Origin: Deinandra increscens subsp. villosa
Lineage: Eukaryota > Streptophyta > Magnoliopsida > Asterales > Asteraceae
Length of the DNA stretch: 64,000 nt
Direction of reading: 5' to 3'
NCBI GenBank assembly: GCA_039602395.1
Contig: JBCNJP010000017.1
Location: 24,510,275-24,574,274, forward strand
The position numbers and the translations under genes are program-made. Positions 21,457 to 34,457 of the stretch are shown one piece after another (position 1 is the stretch's first letter; each line of letters begins with the position of its first letter). Under the pieces are notes generated by a model. The model searched no databases, had not been told where the DNA came from, and worked only from the letters and a program-made list of their open reading frames with translations.

Positions 21457-24005
21457 TGTCACATCCCAACCGACGGCGGAATTTACGTCGGGGCATGATG
21501 ATTGTCCAAATGCTCATGACACTAATTAAAGTCTCCATAATTATTCATTACCAAATTCCAAGCCTTACAACGGGTTCAACACACATAACATAGCATAACA
21601 TATAGAGTTTGATTTATTTAATCTAGGTCCAAAGCATCCTAGATGTAGCATCAATCACGTATAGCTCAAATAGCATTTCCTGTAACATGTATAAAAATAG
21701 AGAGTGTCAACTAAAAATAGTTGGCGAGTAAACATGAGGTTAGAATATATATAATAGTTTGAAAGCGATTCATATGTCAAATGTAGACTCATGTATGTAT
21801 GAATAAACCAATGTTGAATTTTTGCATAATCAAACCTTGATGACTAGTGTCCGTAACTCGAAAGTCACGCTATGATAAAAATAGGTTTCAATCACCCGAA
21901 TGCCAATTACCGGTCAAATTCAGGTCTGTTGTCAGCCAATAGATCTATCATTGTTACCGTAGGCTTGGTATGGTTAATGATTACACTGATGAATGATGAA
22001 TGAAACACAATAGTTTGACATATAGCATGTAATTACACATAGACATAGAATGAAATCGCATGGTTTGTAAAATGAATAAAGAATTGATATTTGAATATGA
22101 ATACATGTTACATCCCAAAACTTGAAAAGGAAAAAGGATTATGAGTACTCACCTGAGGTGGTGAGTGAAATATGAAAAGAGTCCGAATGATAAGAAGACG
22201 ACTATCCGTGTCCTGGATTAAATGAAGACACTTTAAGTCTAGAGACATGAATCGAATTCTAAGTTACCCACTTTAGACTAGTTGGGTCTTGTTCAAATGG
22301 GTTAATCCGTTGACCATTGGTGATATGTATTGGTTTTTGGTTTAGTGTATCAATTGGAGATTTTGGACAGCTTATGAGCTGTGACTTTAAGTGGGTTTTT
22401 AAACTATCAAACGTTAACTATAAGTTACCAAAATTTACAGATTGTTAGTTTGATGTATTGTAAACATTTTTTGTTTAATAAGCTTTTTAATAAAATGCTA
22501 AGAGATACCTCGGAACAGCCTCACAAAACAGAAAGTACAGAAACGCGCACCTTTCTTGTAGGGACTGTTGTGAGCTGCTCGGTTTGAATTAAAAGGCAAA
22601 TTATATATCGTTGGAAAGCTAACTCAACGAAATTAATCATGGAGTCTGATTTTGTTAAATTTGAGTTCGAAATGACCAAGATATGGCTGGATAAAAGTCT
22701 AATAACAAATCTGTGTTTTGACAGAATTTAAAGTTGAGTTGTTCTCCTTTAAGGTGATTAACCAACAAGCCCTTTTTAATGGGTGTTCTTAGGTATGAAT
22801 ATGAACGAGTATTTAAGAATATAAATAAGATATTTTTATCATAGTAATCAAGCAAGGAGAAGGTAGTGAAGATGACGGTTGAGCTTGGATCAACACTTGA
22901 AGCCTTGAGGAGTTCTTGAGCTTTTCTGACAGAAAGTTGGGTCGACTTTGAAGGATGATTCTGGACGATTTAGGAAACCAAATGGTACAGATTTTAAGTC
23001 TAAAATGAAGTACTTTGAAAGAAGAAGATATAGGAAAAAGAATCAGTTCAAACCGATCTCGTTTGATACCTCGAATGTGCCACGGAAAACAAGGTCGCAC
23101 AACAGCGAGATTCTGGCGCAGTCGTCGTTCAAAGTGGTCTAGAGGGATGAGTTTTTATCGAAATTGAGTGAGGTCAGTCGTCATTTTTAGAGGACTCAAA
23201 GGGGAAGATTTCTGGGCAAGAATGGAAGGATTTGAACGATTTATAAGAGAGATATGGGTTGTAGAATTGGCTGTAACAAATCTGGTAGTTTTTAGGTGTA
23301 GTTGTGAGAAAAACAAGTGCATTAGCTTTGGTATTTATACAAGAAAATTTAGTCTTTGAGGACTAATTTTAGTCATGTGGGTGGTTTATTTGTGGACTAC
23401 TTGAGGACTAATTTTAGTCATGTGGGTGGTTTATTTGTGGAATATTTGAGGACTAATTTTAGTCATGTGGGTGGTTTATTTGTGGACTATTTGAGGACTA
23501 ATTTTAGTCATGTGGGTGGTCTATTGATATTATATATACGAGAGATAAAATAACGAGTTTCAATTTGATATTCTTTACTAGTTAATGACTATGTTTGTAG
23601 CTAGATTATAACAAACGGACGTATGGAACATTAATGTTTCAACCTCAACCGGAACGAAGTCCGCCTGAACCTTTCCGTTTAAACTTCGGCCTGATCGATG
23701 TTCCGCAAGAATAATAATGATATAAGTCACAAATTTATAAAAGAGGATAATGTTTTAACTTTCATAAATTCTATTATTGTTCCATCATTAATGTATAGTT
23801 TTGGAGTTATCCAATAATATCACCACTGGTCTCGTTTTGGGCTGACTCGGGTATGAACTTGACATGTATAAATATATCTATATGTATAAAATGAAACAAG
23901 GATAATCATAGAATATATTCATGATTTTGCTTGAATATAGATTGAAATTACATGGATAACGGAAACGGGTCGGGTTACAAATATGAAAATTAGACGGATG
24001 TCACA
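21457..24005 (-). repeat. Gypsy chromovirus 3' LTR
   Basis: 2,549 bp with edges TGTCACATCC and GGATGTCACA, an inverted repeat. Read on the minus strand it follows the polypurine tract at 24006-24019. It contains a 44-bp minisatellite (four copies, 23352-23528). Short open frames inside it are not supported. Confidence 0.88.
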
Positions 24006-24019
24006 GTCTCCCCTACTTT
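24006..24019 (-). other. Gypsy polypurine tract
   Basis: The minus strand reads AAAGTAGGGGAGAC directly before the LTR; the same sequence is at 41408-41421. Confidence 0.85.
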
Positions 24020-24039
24020 AGGGAATTTCGTCCCGAAAT

Positions 24040-26636
24040 TTATTGAGAGGAGGCTGGTGCAAAAAGGTGTGGGTACTTGGTTTTCATTTGGTCTTCGCGT
24101 TCCCAAGTGAATTCCGGTCCACGCTTGGATTCCCAACGAACCTTGACAATAGGTATGCGACTACGCTTGAGTTGTTTCACCTCATGGTCCATGATTTCAA
24201 CTGGCTTTTCTACAAAATGCATAGATTCATCGACGTGTACATCATCGAGAGGAATGTGAAGGTTTTCGTCGGCTAAGCATTTCCGAAGATTAGACACGTG
24301 GAAGGTTGGATGAACATTGCTGAGTTCCGAAGGTAGTTCGAGCTTGTAAGCTACCTTCCCAATCCTTTTAAGGACTTTGAATGGGCCAACGTAACGAGGT
24401 GCTAACTTTCCTTTCTTTCCAAATCGAACAACTCCCTTCCAAGGGGATACCTTAAGGAGTACTAAGTCGCCGACTTCGAATTCTAGGGGTTTGCGTCGTT
24501 TATCAGCGTAGCTCTTTTGACGACTCCTAGCAGCGAGTAGATTATCACGGATTTGAATGATTTTGTCGGTAGTTTCTTGAATTAACTCAGGACCAGTGAT
24601 TTGGGCTTCACCAATCTCGTTCCAATAAATAGGTAAGCGACACTTTCGACCGTAGAGTGCTTCGAAAGGTGCCATGCCGATACTTGTATGGTAGTTGTTA
24701 TTATAAGAGAACTCGATCAATGGTAAGTGTGAATCCCAATTGCCACCAAAATCGAGGACACATGACCTAAGCATATCCTCGAGTGTCTGGATAGTTCATT
24801 CAGATTGACCATCTGTTTGAGGATGATAAGCGGTGCTAAGGTCAAGACGAGTACCGAAAGCTGATTGAAGAGATTTCCAAAAGCGGGAGATGAAACGGCC
24901 ATCACGATCGGAGATGATGCTCAAAGGTACACTGTGACGACATGCAATTTCCTTGATGTAGATTCGAGATAATTTCCTATTTTCTCGAATAGGAATGAAG
25001 TGAGCTGATTTCGTCAACCGGTCAATGATTACCCAAATGCTATCGTGACCATCTGAAGTGCGTGGAAGTTTAGTGATGAAATACATGGCTATGTTTTCCC
25101 ACTTCCACACCGGAATCTTTGGTTGTTCAAGCAAGCCAGAAGGTCGTTGATGTTCGGCTTTGACTTTAGAGCATGTGAGACATTTAGCCACAAAGTGGGC
25201 AATGTCCTTTTTCATGCCGGGCCACCAATAATGACAACGAAGATCCTGATACATTTTGTCTGCACCGAGATGAATAGAATAGCGGGACTTGTGAGCCTCG
25301 CTCATGATGAAAGTATGGAGATCGTTGCGATTAGAATCCAAAGACGATTTAAGAAATGTAGGAGACCATTAAGTTTGGTTTCCAATTGGAGTTCAGCACC
25401 ACATGACATTTCTTCATACATGTTACCCTCGGTGACTGAGGCATTTTGTGCTTCAAAGATACGCATCTGAACATCGGTTTGAATATGAATGCTTTGAAGT
25501 AGAATAGGCTTGACATGGTCTTTACGACTAAGAGCGTCGGCTACAACGTTTGCTTTGCCAGGATGGTAGCGAATTTCGCAGTCGTAGTCGTTTAGTAGTT
25601 CGACCCATCGTCGTTGTCTCATGTTTAACTCCTTTTGATCAAAAATATGTTGAAGGATCTTGTGGTCGGTGAAGACAACGCACTTGGTACCGTATAGGTA
25701 ATGCCTCCATATTTTCAAAGCAAAAACGACCGCACCAAGCTCGAGATCGTGCGTCGTGTAGTTCTTCTCATGGACTTTCAGTTGCCTTGATGCATAAGCG
25801 ATAACCTTGCCTCTTTGCATGAGGACGCAACCAAGACCTTGGTTTGATGCATCGCAGTAGATGACAAAATCGTCGTTACCATCGGGAAGGGTTAGGATAG
25901 GAGCGTCGCATAACATTTGTTTAAGTGTCTGGAATGCTTGCTCTTGCTTAGGACCCCACTCGAATGGCTTGCCTTTATGTGTTAAGGTAGTGAGTGGTAA
26001 AGCAATCCTGGAGAAGTTGGAAATAAAACGCCGGTAGTAGCCTGCTAAACCAAGAAAAGAACGAATTTCGGTAGGAGTAGTAGGAATACTCCAATTTTTA
26101 ACGGCTTCGATCGTAGCAGGATCTACATGGATGCCCTTGTCATTGACGATGTGTCCCAAAAATTGAACTTCTTTAAGCCAAAATTCACATTTTGAGAATT
26201 TAGCATATAGCTGTTCCTTCTTCAAGAGTTCCAAAATTAGACGTAAGTGTTGTTCGTGATCAGATTTTGATTTGGAGTAGATTAGGATGTCATCAATGAA
26301 GAGGATCACAAATTTATCCAAGTAAGGCTTGCAAACGCGATTCATAAGATCCATGAATACTACAGGTGCATTTGTTAAGCCAAAAGGCATAACTGTGAAT
26401 TCAAAGTGACCATACCTTGTTCGAAAGGCGGTCTTTGGAATATCATCATTATGGACACGAAGTTGATGATATCCAGAACGAAGATCTATTTTTAAGAAAC
26501 AACTGGCACCTTGAAGTTAATCGAAGAGATCGTCGATTCGAGGTAAGGGATAACGATTCTTGATGGTAAGTTTGTTGAGCTCACGATAGTCGACGCACAT
26601 TCGAAATGATCAATCCTTCTTCTTTACGAATAGAAC
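24040..26636 (-). pseudogene. Gypsy pol, distal part: reverse transcriptase, RNase H, integrase, chromodomain
   Basis: Reading down from 26636: RT with FIDDILIYS as the YxDD box (about 26310), RNase H with VIYCDASNQGLG (about 25860), a zinc-binding H..H..CLTC integrase N-domain, integrase core aspartates in DRLTKSAHF and SDRDGRF, and a C-terminal chromodomain-like segment (VRWESKRGPEFTWE) ending at 24040. Stops lie near 26612, 26518 and 24796, with a frameshift near 25340. The RT N-terminus is separated by the nested element; its remainder ends at 37533. The terminal chromodomain points to the chromovirus lineage. Confidence 0.9.
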
Positions 26637-28031
26637 TGATGTGTTCGGAACTACACCTAAAAATAACTAATAATATCCTAGACCTAGACACACCTAATTT
26701 TACCGAAACTCCTAAAACTAGACCGAACCTACAGGCAAGTGTACCTATCGGTGGCAGTATAGCTACAGAAGACCGGATATCGAACCCTAAGGACACTAGA
26801 TAGCTAGACTCTAACCTAGGACTCTATGAATGGAAATTTGAGTAATTTTGGGTTTTTAATTTTAAGAATTAAATTAACTAAACTAACTAAATAAACTAAC
26901 TAAACTAACTACCGACGACTAGGAAACTTTAGACGAATTCGAAGATGAGAAAGGTACCACCTAGACCTAGAATCCTAATTAATATTAACGACCTCACTCG
27001 GTTATGACAATTCTGATGGAACCAGTATCTTAAGAACACAACCTCTAGAAACCCTACGAGCCCCTGAATCACTCTCCGGACGTTACTGATAGAATACCTA
27101 ATGGTTGGAATAAATACACTAGCTTGATTAGTTCACCTTTTGAGTTCTTCCTAACAGATAACTCTAACACTCGGACAATCGGTTCACCTTTTGAGTTCTT
27201 CCCGATTCACTTACCCTAACATCCTTCGAAACAATCTAAGGAACCCTAAGATAAGCGGAGCTACCTCTAATTACTGCAACTGACACGGAATAGCAGATTA
27301 GACAAATTCCTAGGGCACTTCCTTTTGAGACAATGTTATCCTAGTTCATTAACCAACCCGACTACCCGACAATCTATTACCTTTTGAGTCTCTAGATAGG
27401 CAGAAAATTAAAATCAAGATAATAAATATTAATTAATAACTATGACTCGGGACGTCTCCTAAACCACTCTTTGGTTACTAACCCTAAAGCTAGCGACTTT
27501 AGATAAATTACCCAACCCGAAAGACATTCGAAGGCAATCTAAGCATTAACTAATAAATAGAACCCTAACGATAACATGCATATACATCAATTGCAATCAA
27601 TTAGAGGGATTTAGTAGAGTAAACATCCATCATAAAAACTGTCACAACTGAATAAAAATCATTAACACTAAAAATTCATCATAACGGTCTAGGCGGTAAA
27701 AATTAAATTAGCCAACACACATGTCTAAACCAGAATCATAGATAAAAGTTAAAGTCTTGATGAAGAACATGGTTTGAATAATTCAATTACAAGATAAAAA
27801 AACAAGAAAGGATGAAACCCGGATAGATTAGCGGTGTCGAATGATTGAACCCCGATCCTCTTGATTGATCCTTGACCTTCTACTCGATCCAATTTTGTCT
27901 CTGAATTCCCTCGAAGTCGGCTGCTTCTGCCGTTCGTATTGTTTTTTTAGCCGTCTCCTCGTAGGGTTTAATACCCTTCTCCAATTTAAATGTTGCCGTC
28001 GTATTTCCTTTAAATAATAACTGTTGCTTTA

Positions 28032-30872
28032 AATAATACTCCGATTATGGTCCGATCACTCCCCGCTTGTCCTTCGGACATCCGTTACCGACTTTGGGCC
28101 TGTTCCTTTTCGTTTTTTTTAAGTATTGGCTTTCGTTTGAGGGGATTGATGGGGTGGTTAAGCAAGCTGTGGACGGGGTTCATAGAAGTGGGGAGCCGGA
28201 TGAGCTTTTCCTTAGAAAATTGAGGTCAGTTAAAAATAGGCTGAAGATGTGGATAAAGGAGGTGAAGGCTGGGGTGGCTGGTAATAAAGAAAAGGTGACG
28301 GAAGATTGTAACTGGTTTGACTCTATCGGGGAACTTCGGCCGCTCTCTTCTGAAGAAATTAATGAATGGGCCGAAAAAAGGTGATGTTGAATAAGCTTGA
28401 ACAGGCGCATAGGGAGGAAGTGATTACGAAGGCTAGAACGAGATGGTGTATCGACGGAGACGAAAATACTTCGTTCTTTCATGGCTTGGTGAATCAAAAC
28501 TTGGGTGCCGGTCGATTAAATGGTCTTAGTATTAATGGGGAATGGGTGGAAGACCCTGTTAGAATTAAAAAGGAGGTTCTGGAGCATTTTAAAAATCGTT
28601 TTAAGGGATGTCAGGGGAGGAAACCAACGATGAGATGTACAGGTATTAAGGCTCTATCGATGGAGGAAAGGGAGAGCCTCGTTGTTCCGTTCTCTAAACA
28701 GGAGATCAAGGAGGCCGTGTGGTCGTGTGGGAGTGAAAAAACTCCGGGTCCGGATGGGTTTAACTTCGGCTTTTTCAAGCATTATTGGGAAATGTTCGAA
28801 GATGATTTTTACGACATTCTCAACCGTTTTCATGAGAAGGGTAATATAAGCAAAGGATGCGGGTCGTCGTTTATCCATTTGGTCCCTAAAAATCGTGATC
28901 CCCAATCGCTTAACGATTTTAGGCCGATAAGCCTTGTGGGGTGCGTCACGAAGGTCATCTCAAAGGTTTTGGCTAACCGTATCAAGGCAGTCATGGGGAG
29001 CATTGTGTCGGAAAATCAAATGGCCTTTGTGGCCAATAGGAGTATTTTAGATGGGCCGCTCATTGTCAATGAAATCATTTCTTGGAGCAAACGTTCGAAG
29101 TGTAAATTAATGCTCTTTAAAATAGACTTTGAAAAGGCCTATGACTCTATCGAGTGGGACTTCTTATTGTCTATCTTAGAGCAAATGAACTTCCCCTCGA
29201 GGTGGTGTGACTGGGTGCGTGGGTGTCTTCGTTCGGCCAGGGCGTCGGTTTTGGTTAATGGTTCCCCTACGTTGGAATTCCAATGCTCGCGGGGGCTGCG
29301 TCAAGGGGATCCACTCTCCCCATTTTTGTTTGTGACGGTTATGGAGGCGTTTGTTTGGTTAATGGAGAAGGCGGAGAGGGTTGGGCTGTTTAGTGGGCTG
29401 CCGGTGCCCAACGGGGGTCCGGTTGTTTCCAACGTTTTGTTTGCGGACGACGCTTTGGTTATTGGAATGTGGTCGGAGCTAAATTTCCGGAACTTAATGA
29501 GGATGCTGAGGGCTTTTTTTCTTGTGTCGGGCTTAAAGGTTAATCTAAACAAATGCTCTCTTTATGGTTTAAATTGTGAAAGGGAGGAAATTTTGGAGAT
29601 GGCTGGGATTCTGAAATGCAAGGGGGAGTCGCTGCCTTTTTCACACTTGGGGCTGAGAGTAGGCGAAAACATGAATAAGGTGGCTAGCTGGAAATTGGTC
29701 ATCGACTATTTTGAATCAAGGTTATCTGGTTGGAAGGCAAGGCGTCTAGATTGTCCATGGGTGGGAGGTTGACGCTTGTGAAGTCAGTGCTTGATAGTAT
29801 CCCGATGTATTTCTTTTCTCTGTTTAAAGCGCCTAAGAAAGTTTTGGACCGGCTGGAGAGTATCCGTTTCAATTTCCTATGGGGAGGGGGTCTTGAAAAA
29901 AGAAGAATTCATTGGATTAGTAGAGAAGAATTGATGAAACCGATCTCTAACGGTGGTCTTGGGTTGGTGCCGTTGGAGATTAAAAATCTAGCAATGATGT
30001 CGAAATGGGTGTAGCGGTATAAGGTTGAAAAGGAAAGGCTGTGGAGAAGGGTTATCGACGGGTTTCACGGCGGAAAGTTTGGGACTGGGTTGCTGCCGGT
30101 AAGCAAAGGAAGGTCGGGAGTTTGGGTGGCCATTTCCAAAAATGTTCAGTGGTGTATGAAGAAGCGGGTGCGAATGGAGGATCTTTTGGTGGAAGATGAG
30201 AGAGGATGGAGGTGGAATGGCGATAACACGGGGGAGTTTTCGGTTAGGAATATGGCTGTTTTGCTTCGTAACCCTTGTAGGTTTGACGACGGGAGCCGAT
30301 CCCGGTGGTGTAAGCTTATTCCTCCAAAGGCCAATATATTGTTTTGGAGGGTTCTGCTGGGGAGAACGGCGACTCGATCGGGCTTGGAGAGGAGAGGAAT
30401 CAGTTTGCCTACGGTGTTGTGCCCGATCTGTGACGAGCACAGGGAGACTGAGCTACACTTGTTTACCGGTTGTTCTATGGCGTCGATGGTTTGGATGCTC
30501 ATTGCTCAGTGGTGTCAGATATCTAATGGCTTTATTCTTGAATTAAAAGATATGGTGGTGCAGGTCCCGGATGGGGCTGTGGGGAAAAACAAAGTTATTT
30601 TGACGGATGTGGTTTTTAGAACTGTGGTGTGGGTTATTTGGAGGACTAGAAATGCGGTTGTTTTTTAAGGTAAAAAGGCGAACTTAGATGCAGTGGTGGC
30701 TGAGATAAAAAAACTTGAGTTTCTTTTGGGTTAATTGTAGGGCGAAAGGGTGGAAAGTGGAGTGGAGTGAGTGGTGTGCTTTCAATTTCTAATGTAACGA
30801 TGCTTCTTTTGGGGCCGGTTTAGCGTCTTGCTGGCCGGTGTCCCCGTTAATAAATTCGTTGTTCAAAAAAAA
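28032..30872 (+). mobile_element. 5'-truncated L1-type LINE
   Basis: A 13-bp target duplication aactgttgcttta flanks it (28019-28031 and 30873-30885) and it ends in an A-run after an AATAAA-like signal. The endonuclease region is absent, so it was truncated on insertion. It lies only in this LTR of the host element, so it inserted after the host did. Confidence 0.93.
28100..30668 (+). pseudogene. LINE ORF2: reverse transcriptase and zf-RVT domain (broken)
   Basis: The linker region (28100-28380) shifts frame near 28370 into the RT frame. RT shows TPGPDGFNFGFFK, FRPISLVGC, FKIDFEKAYDS, GLRQGDPLSPFLF and the catalytic box VLFADDALV (about 29440). A second shift near 29745 leads to SMGGRLTLVKSVL, and a TAG at 30012 interrupts before the zf-RVT-type end with CPICDEHRETELHLFTGC. 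The protein would copy LINE RNA at the nicked target. Two frameshifts and one stop make this copy inactive. Confidence 0.92.
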
Positions 30873-31361
30873 AACTGTTGCTTTATCGTGAATTTTGTTG
30901 TGTCAGACATCCTTTCCAATTAATCCTGTGCAATCAAGTAATATTGGTGATTTTATTTTTCTCAAATCCTTCCCCACGTGAACCAACAATTTGCATCAAT
31001 TTATTTTTCATAATTTCACTTCAACCCCCTTAACTTTCATTAATAATACAATGTCACTCCCTAAACTTCATAATAAATTTCTTTAGCCCTTAAACTTTGA
31101 TAAAATGGCATACCATCCCCTTCGGCAATTATATCAACCTACAACCAAATATATTTAACCACTTTGAGCACACAATTGACTAAATAAACACAATTAAAAA
31201 TAAGAGACTCAAACTCACAGCAAAATATACAAAAATGACTCAACAAACTAATTAAGACTCAAATAACTAAAATAGATAAAATACCAAATAAAAATGACTC
31301 AAAACCGACTCAAATATTATACAAAATACACGGGAAAATAAGATGTGTTTACGACACATCA

Positions 31362-32985
31362 AACATCCCCACACTTACTCTTTTTTCGTCCTCGAAAAAT
31401 ACCGCAATGGAATCATAACCAGGGTATTCAATTTCTAACTTATCAGATTATTCAGAATTCAGATTTCAATTTACTTTAGCATTAGCCTAGCTCGATTACC
31501 GGTATTTCTGTCCGACTAAACCCAACCACCAACCGTTCAGCCCCAAATGCATCAAATTAATTTTATTTAGCATATTAATCGACTAATGGGTCCCACACTC
31601 AAGCCTTTCAATTCATCTTAATCCCGTTATTTATTTTTTAGGCATCTTAATATTTATGTACATATATATCTTTTTAACAGTGGATTTGCATGAATGAATG
31701 GATGAATTTTTAATTGAGCTATTTTTCTATCTCTTTTTTTTTCAATTTTCATTCATTTTTTTTCCCTTTTTTTTTCTTTTTTAATAGAATTGGACTTCAC
31801 CTAGAGGAGCATCCACTGAGTAGCGAGCCCGATGGGTAGCACATAGGGTATTTAGCCCATACCTAACCTAGAGGCGTATCCTTCAAGTCGCTATCCCAAA
31901 GGAAAACACATAGGCTTCGGTATTTTATTCTATTTTTTTTTTCTTTTTTTTTCATAGCAAGCTCAAGTGGAATGGATTTTGCGGAGGCGCCACTACTTAT
32001 CCAATTTACTTTCGTAAAAAGATAAAAGCGTGCCAAAATTACTAAAAAGATATACACATATGAAAATATTAAAGATGCAATTTTTATTATTTACAGTTTC
32101 GGAATCCTCAATCAACCTAAGGCGGGAACCCACTAAAGTTTCATGATCTACATATCAATTAAGCACATTTTATTGATTTATTATTTTTTTATGATGCATA
32201 AGGATTTTTAAGCCTAGTTAGTCAGCTGGATCTACCAATACATCAAAACTAGCTAATAAACACCAATTCTAAAGATTTAACATTCAAGCACTTTCATTAG
32301 ACAATTGACCCCTAGTTGTACTACTATCATTTTCCATTTAATTGCAGCATAAATCAAGAACATTTCTTCAATTTTTCAAATTTTTTTGGATTTTTGGAAT
32401 TTTTTCATTTTTTTTTTGTATTTTTTAAGACTCAAACTAACCTAAAAATAAAAGAAATAACACACGACTCAAGACTAAAGACGTAGTCTTCCCATCCCCA
32501 CACTTAAACGACACATTGTCCCCAATGTGAGCCGGAAAAACGACTAAAAAGCACACAAAAATAAAAATAAAAATAAATAATTTACAAACATAAGTAAGGA
32601 ACGAACTCCCCTGATTTTAATTTGTGATGAAATATGAGTTATTCATCCTTTGCCCTCCACTTTAATTCGTTGATCATGTACGTTTGAATATCATCGGACC
32701 TGCAAGACACAAAACAAAACTCGACTCGACCGAACACGTTAAAAACGAAATACGAAAAACAAAATCACGAAATTATAAAAAAAATAAGGACGAAAGAAAA
32801 ACAAACAAAAACAAAGTAGAAATGGTGTACCCGGAATCCTTCAAACTTAATTTAATGATCTTGAACTTCTGGAATTTCCCGCAAACACCAAAAAAACACA
32901 AAACACGAAACCGAAAACAATAGCACACAAAGAAAAATAAATAAATAAGTTACACAAATTTTACAACTCGGGCTTTCCCGAGTAT
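31362..32985 (-). other. LARD-like element interior, non-coding 3' part
   Basis: Starts with the polypurine tract (minus strand AGTGTGGGGATGTT, about 31361-31374). The rest is AT-rich with T-runs (31720-31780, 31930-31960, 32380-32420). I see no protein. Confidence 0.6.
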
Positions 32986-34254
32986 TCAACCAACTGCGTC
33001 AGGGGGTTTCTCCTTTATGTTCTTACTAACTAATGCCCTAACCATCAAACCGCTTAGACTTTCTAAGGCATTAACTAACCAACCTCCAAAGATCACACCT
33101 AACAACCAGTCAACCCACCAATGTTTAAACCTACCCGGAATCAACTTAATAATCACAATGAAGCTCAACCTCGGGTCATTTTTACAACCTACTTCCTCTA
33201 ACGTCCCCACACTTGGACTAAACACAGGAGCATCCTTATCACTAGCTAACCTACCAAGTGGGACGTCTTCTAGAACCTCATCACCTTCCTTCACTATCGG
33301 GTCCTCACACCTTAGCACGTCCCGAATGGAGATTGAGTACGGTTCGTGCTTTGGCGTATGAGCCTCGCTCTCCTCACAGACTTCTTTCTCGAGCAGGACG
33401 TGTTCACTTTCAATGCTCGGTTCCCCGTATAACATCTCTTCAAGCTTTTGCAAATCACCCTCCGGGTCAAACCGATCCTCATCTAACGCTTCTGGTGACA
33501 TCGTCGTCCACTCCTCACCAAACATTTCTACCATTTGCGCTTCAAATAAATCATCTGAATCAATGTCGTGAAGCACCTCCTCACATCCGTCCTTAGCTAC
33601 CTCATTTGTTATTGCACTCGCTGCGATCTCATCCTCACACTCTTCATCCCACACAATATTGTCCTCTTCCTCCGACCAATCCCAAATTGGATCCGAAGAG
33701 TATACATTCTCGTCAACCGTATCATCATCCGTGGGAAGCTCCTCATCCTTATCCTTGGGTATGCCATCTTCAGTATCATTCTCCTTTACTATCGAATCTT
33801 CTGTTTCAGCGACCTCAGCGGCGTCTATCGAACTATTATTTGTCCACTGGTTTAGATCACAGTCATCGTCATCCCAAATTCGTTGGATACCCTAATAAAC
33901 CGGAGGTGGGACTTCAATGTCCATTAACGTCTCCTGATATCGGATTTCCTCAAACACCGACCTTGATGACTCCCCTGTACGCCTTTCTCTTTCCTCTCTC
34001 TCTCGGAAAATCCTTTGGCAAATTTCTCTACAAATACCAACCCGAACCAGACAAATATCATGGTAATGGTGTGGTCCACCGCAGCTCAAACAACGTGGCA
34101 TGTTTTCCTCCTGAAGCCGTTTAATCAACCTAAGAGATTCCTGTGCAACCTCGATGCCTCGAGGTAACCTAGGATCATATCTACTCCATGTAGCCATATC
34201 ATCCAAGAATTGTTGGAGGTTAACAATAAAACTCTGTAGATCAATTGTGGCCAT
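32986..34254 (-). pseudogene. LARD-like element ORF with CCHC knuckle, one in-frame TAG
   Basis: From 34254 the frame encodes a short Gag-like piece with zinc knuckle CLSCGGPHHYHDIC, stops at TAG (33892-33894), then is open in the same frame through a very acidic segment to 32986, a span of 422 sense codons plus the stop. The downstream part has a hydrophobic stretch near its end. There is no pol homology. It may be a remnant of a gag of the host lineage. I cannot tell whether the TAG is a mutation or used as a stop. Confidence 0.65.
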
Positions 34255-34439
34255 GGCGAAAAAACAAAATACACACCAAAATAAATAAATAAAATTAAAA
34301 AAAAATAGACTAAAAAAAACTACCCTAAAACTCTAGACTCGAGAATGGAAATCCTAAGAACTCTAGTCACGAAAAACCTAAGAAAAAAGACTCAAAATTT
34401 CCTAATCACGACCTAAGTTAATCTTGCTATTGCCAAGTG

Positions 34440-34457
34440 TCCCCGGCAACGGCGCCA
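34440..34457 (-). other. LARD-like primer binding site (tRNA-Asp)
   Basis: The minus strand reads TGGCGCCGTTGCCGGGGA, complementary to the 3' end of plant tRNA-Asp and typical of Athila/Tat gypsy elements. It lies six bases from the LTR. Confidence 0.92.

Larger units (their letters stand above)
26637..31361 (-). repeat. LARD-like 3' LTR, containing a LINE
   Basis: Follows the polypurine tract at 31362-31374 when read on the minus strand. The LTR is continuous across 28031/30886 once the LINE and one 13-bp duplication are removed. No gene of its own is seen; poly-A and pyrimidine runs are common. Confidence 0.88.

Noticed and set aside
23352..23528. Possible CRISPR-like array
   Set aside because: The 44-bp units are contiguous with no unique spacers, and lie in a plant LTR.
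23356..23553. Frame with four LRTNFSHVGGLFVDY repeats
   Set aside because: A 44-bp LTR minisatellite plus one base change keeps the frame open; there is no other support for a protein.
28180..30502. Minus-strand frames across the LINE
   Set aside because: The plus strand carries clear reverse transcriptase; the others are shadows.
33017..34124. Pro/Ser-rich plus-strand frames
   Set aside because: They are antisense to the acidic LARD-like ORF.
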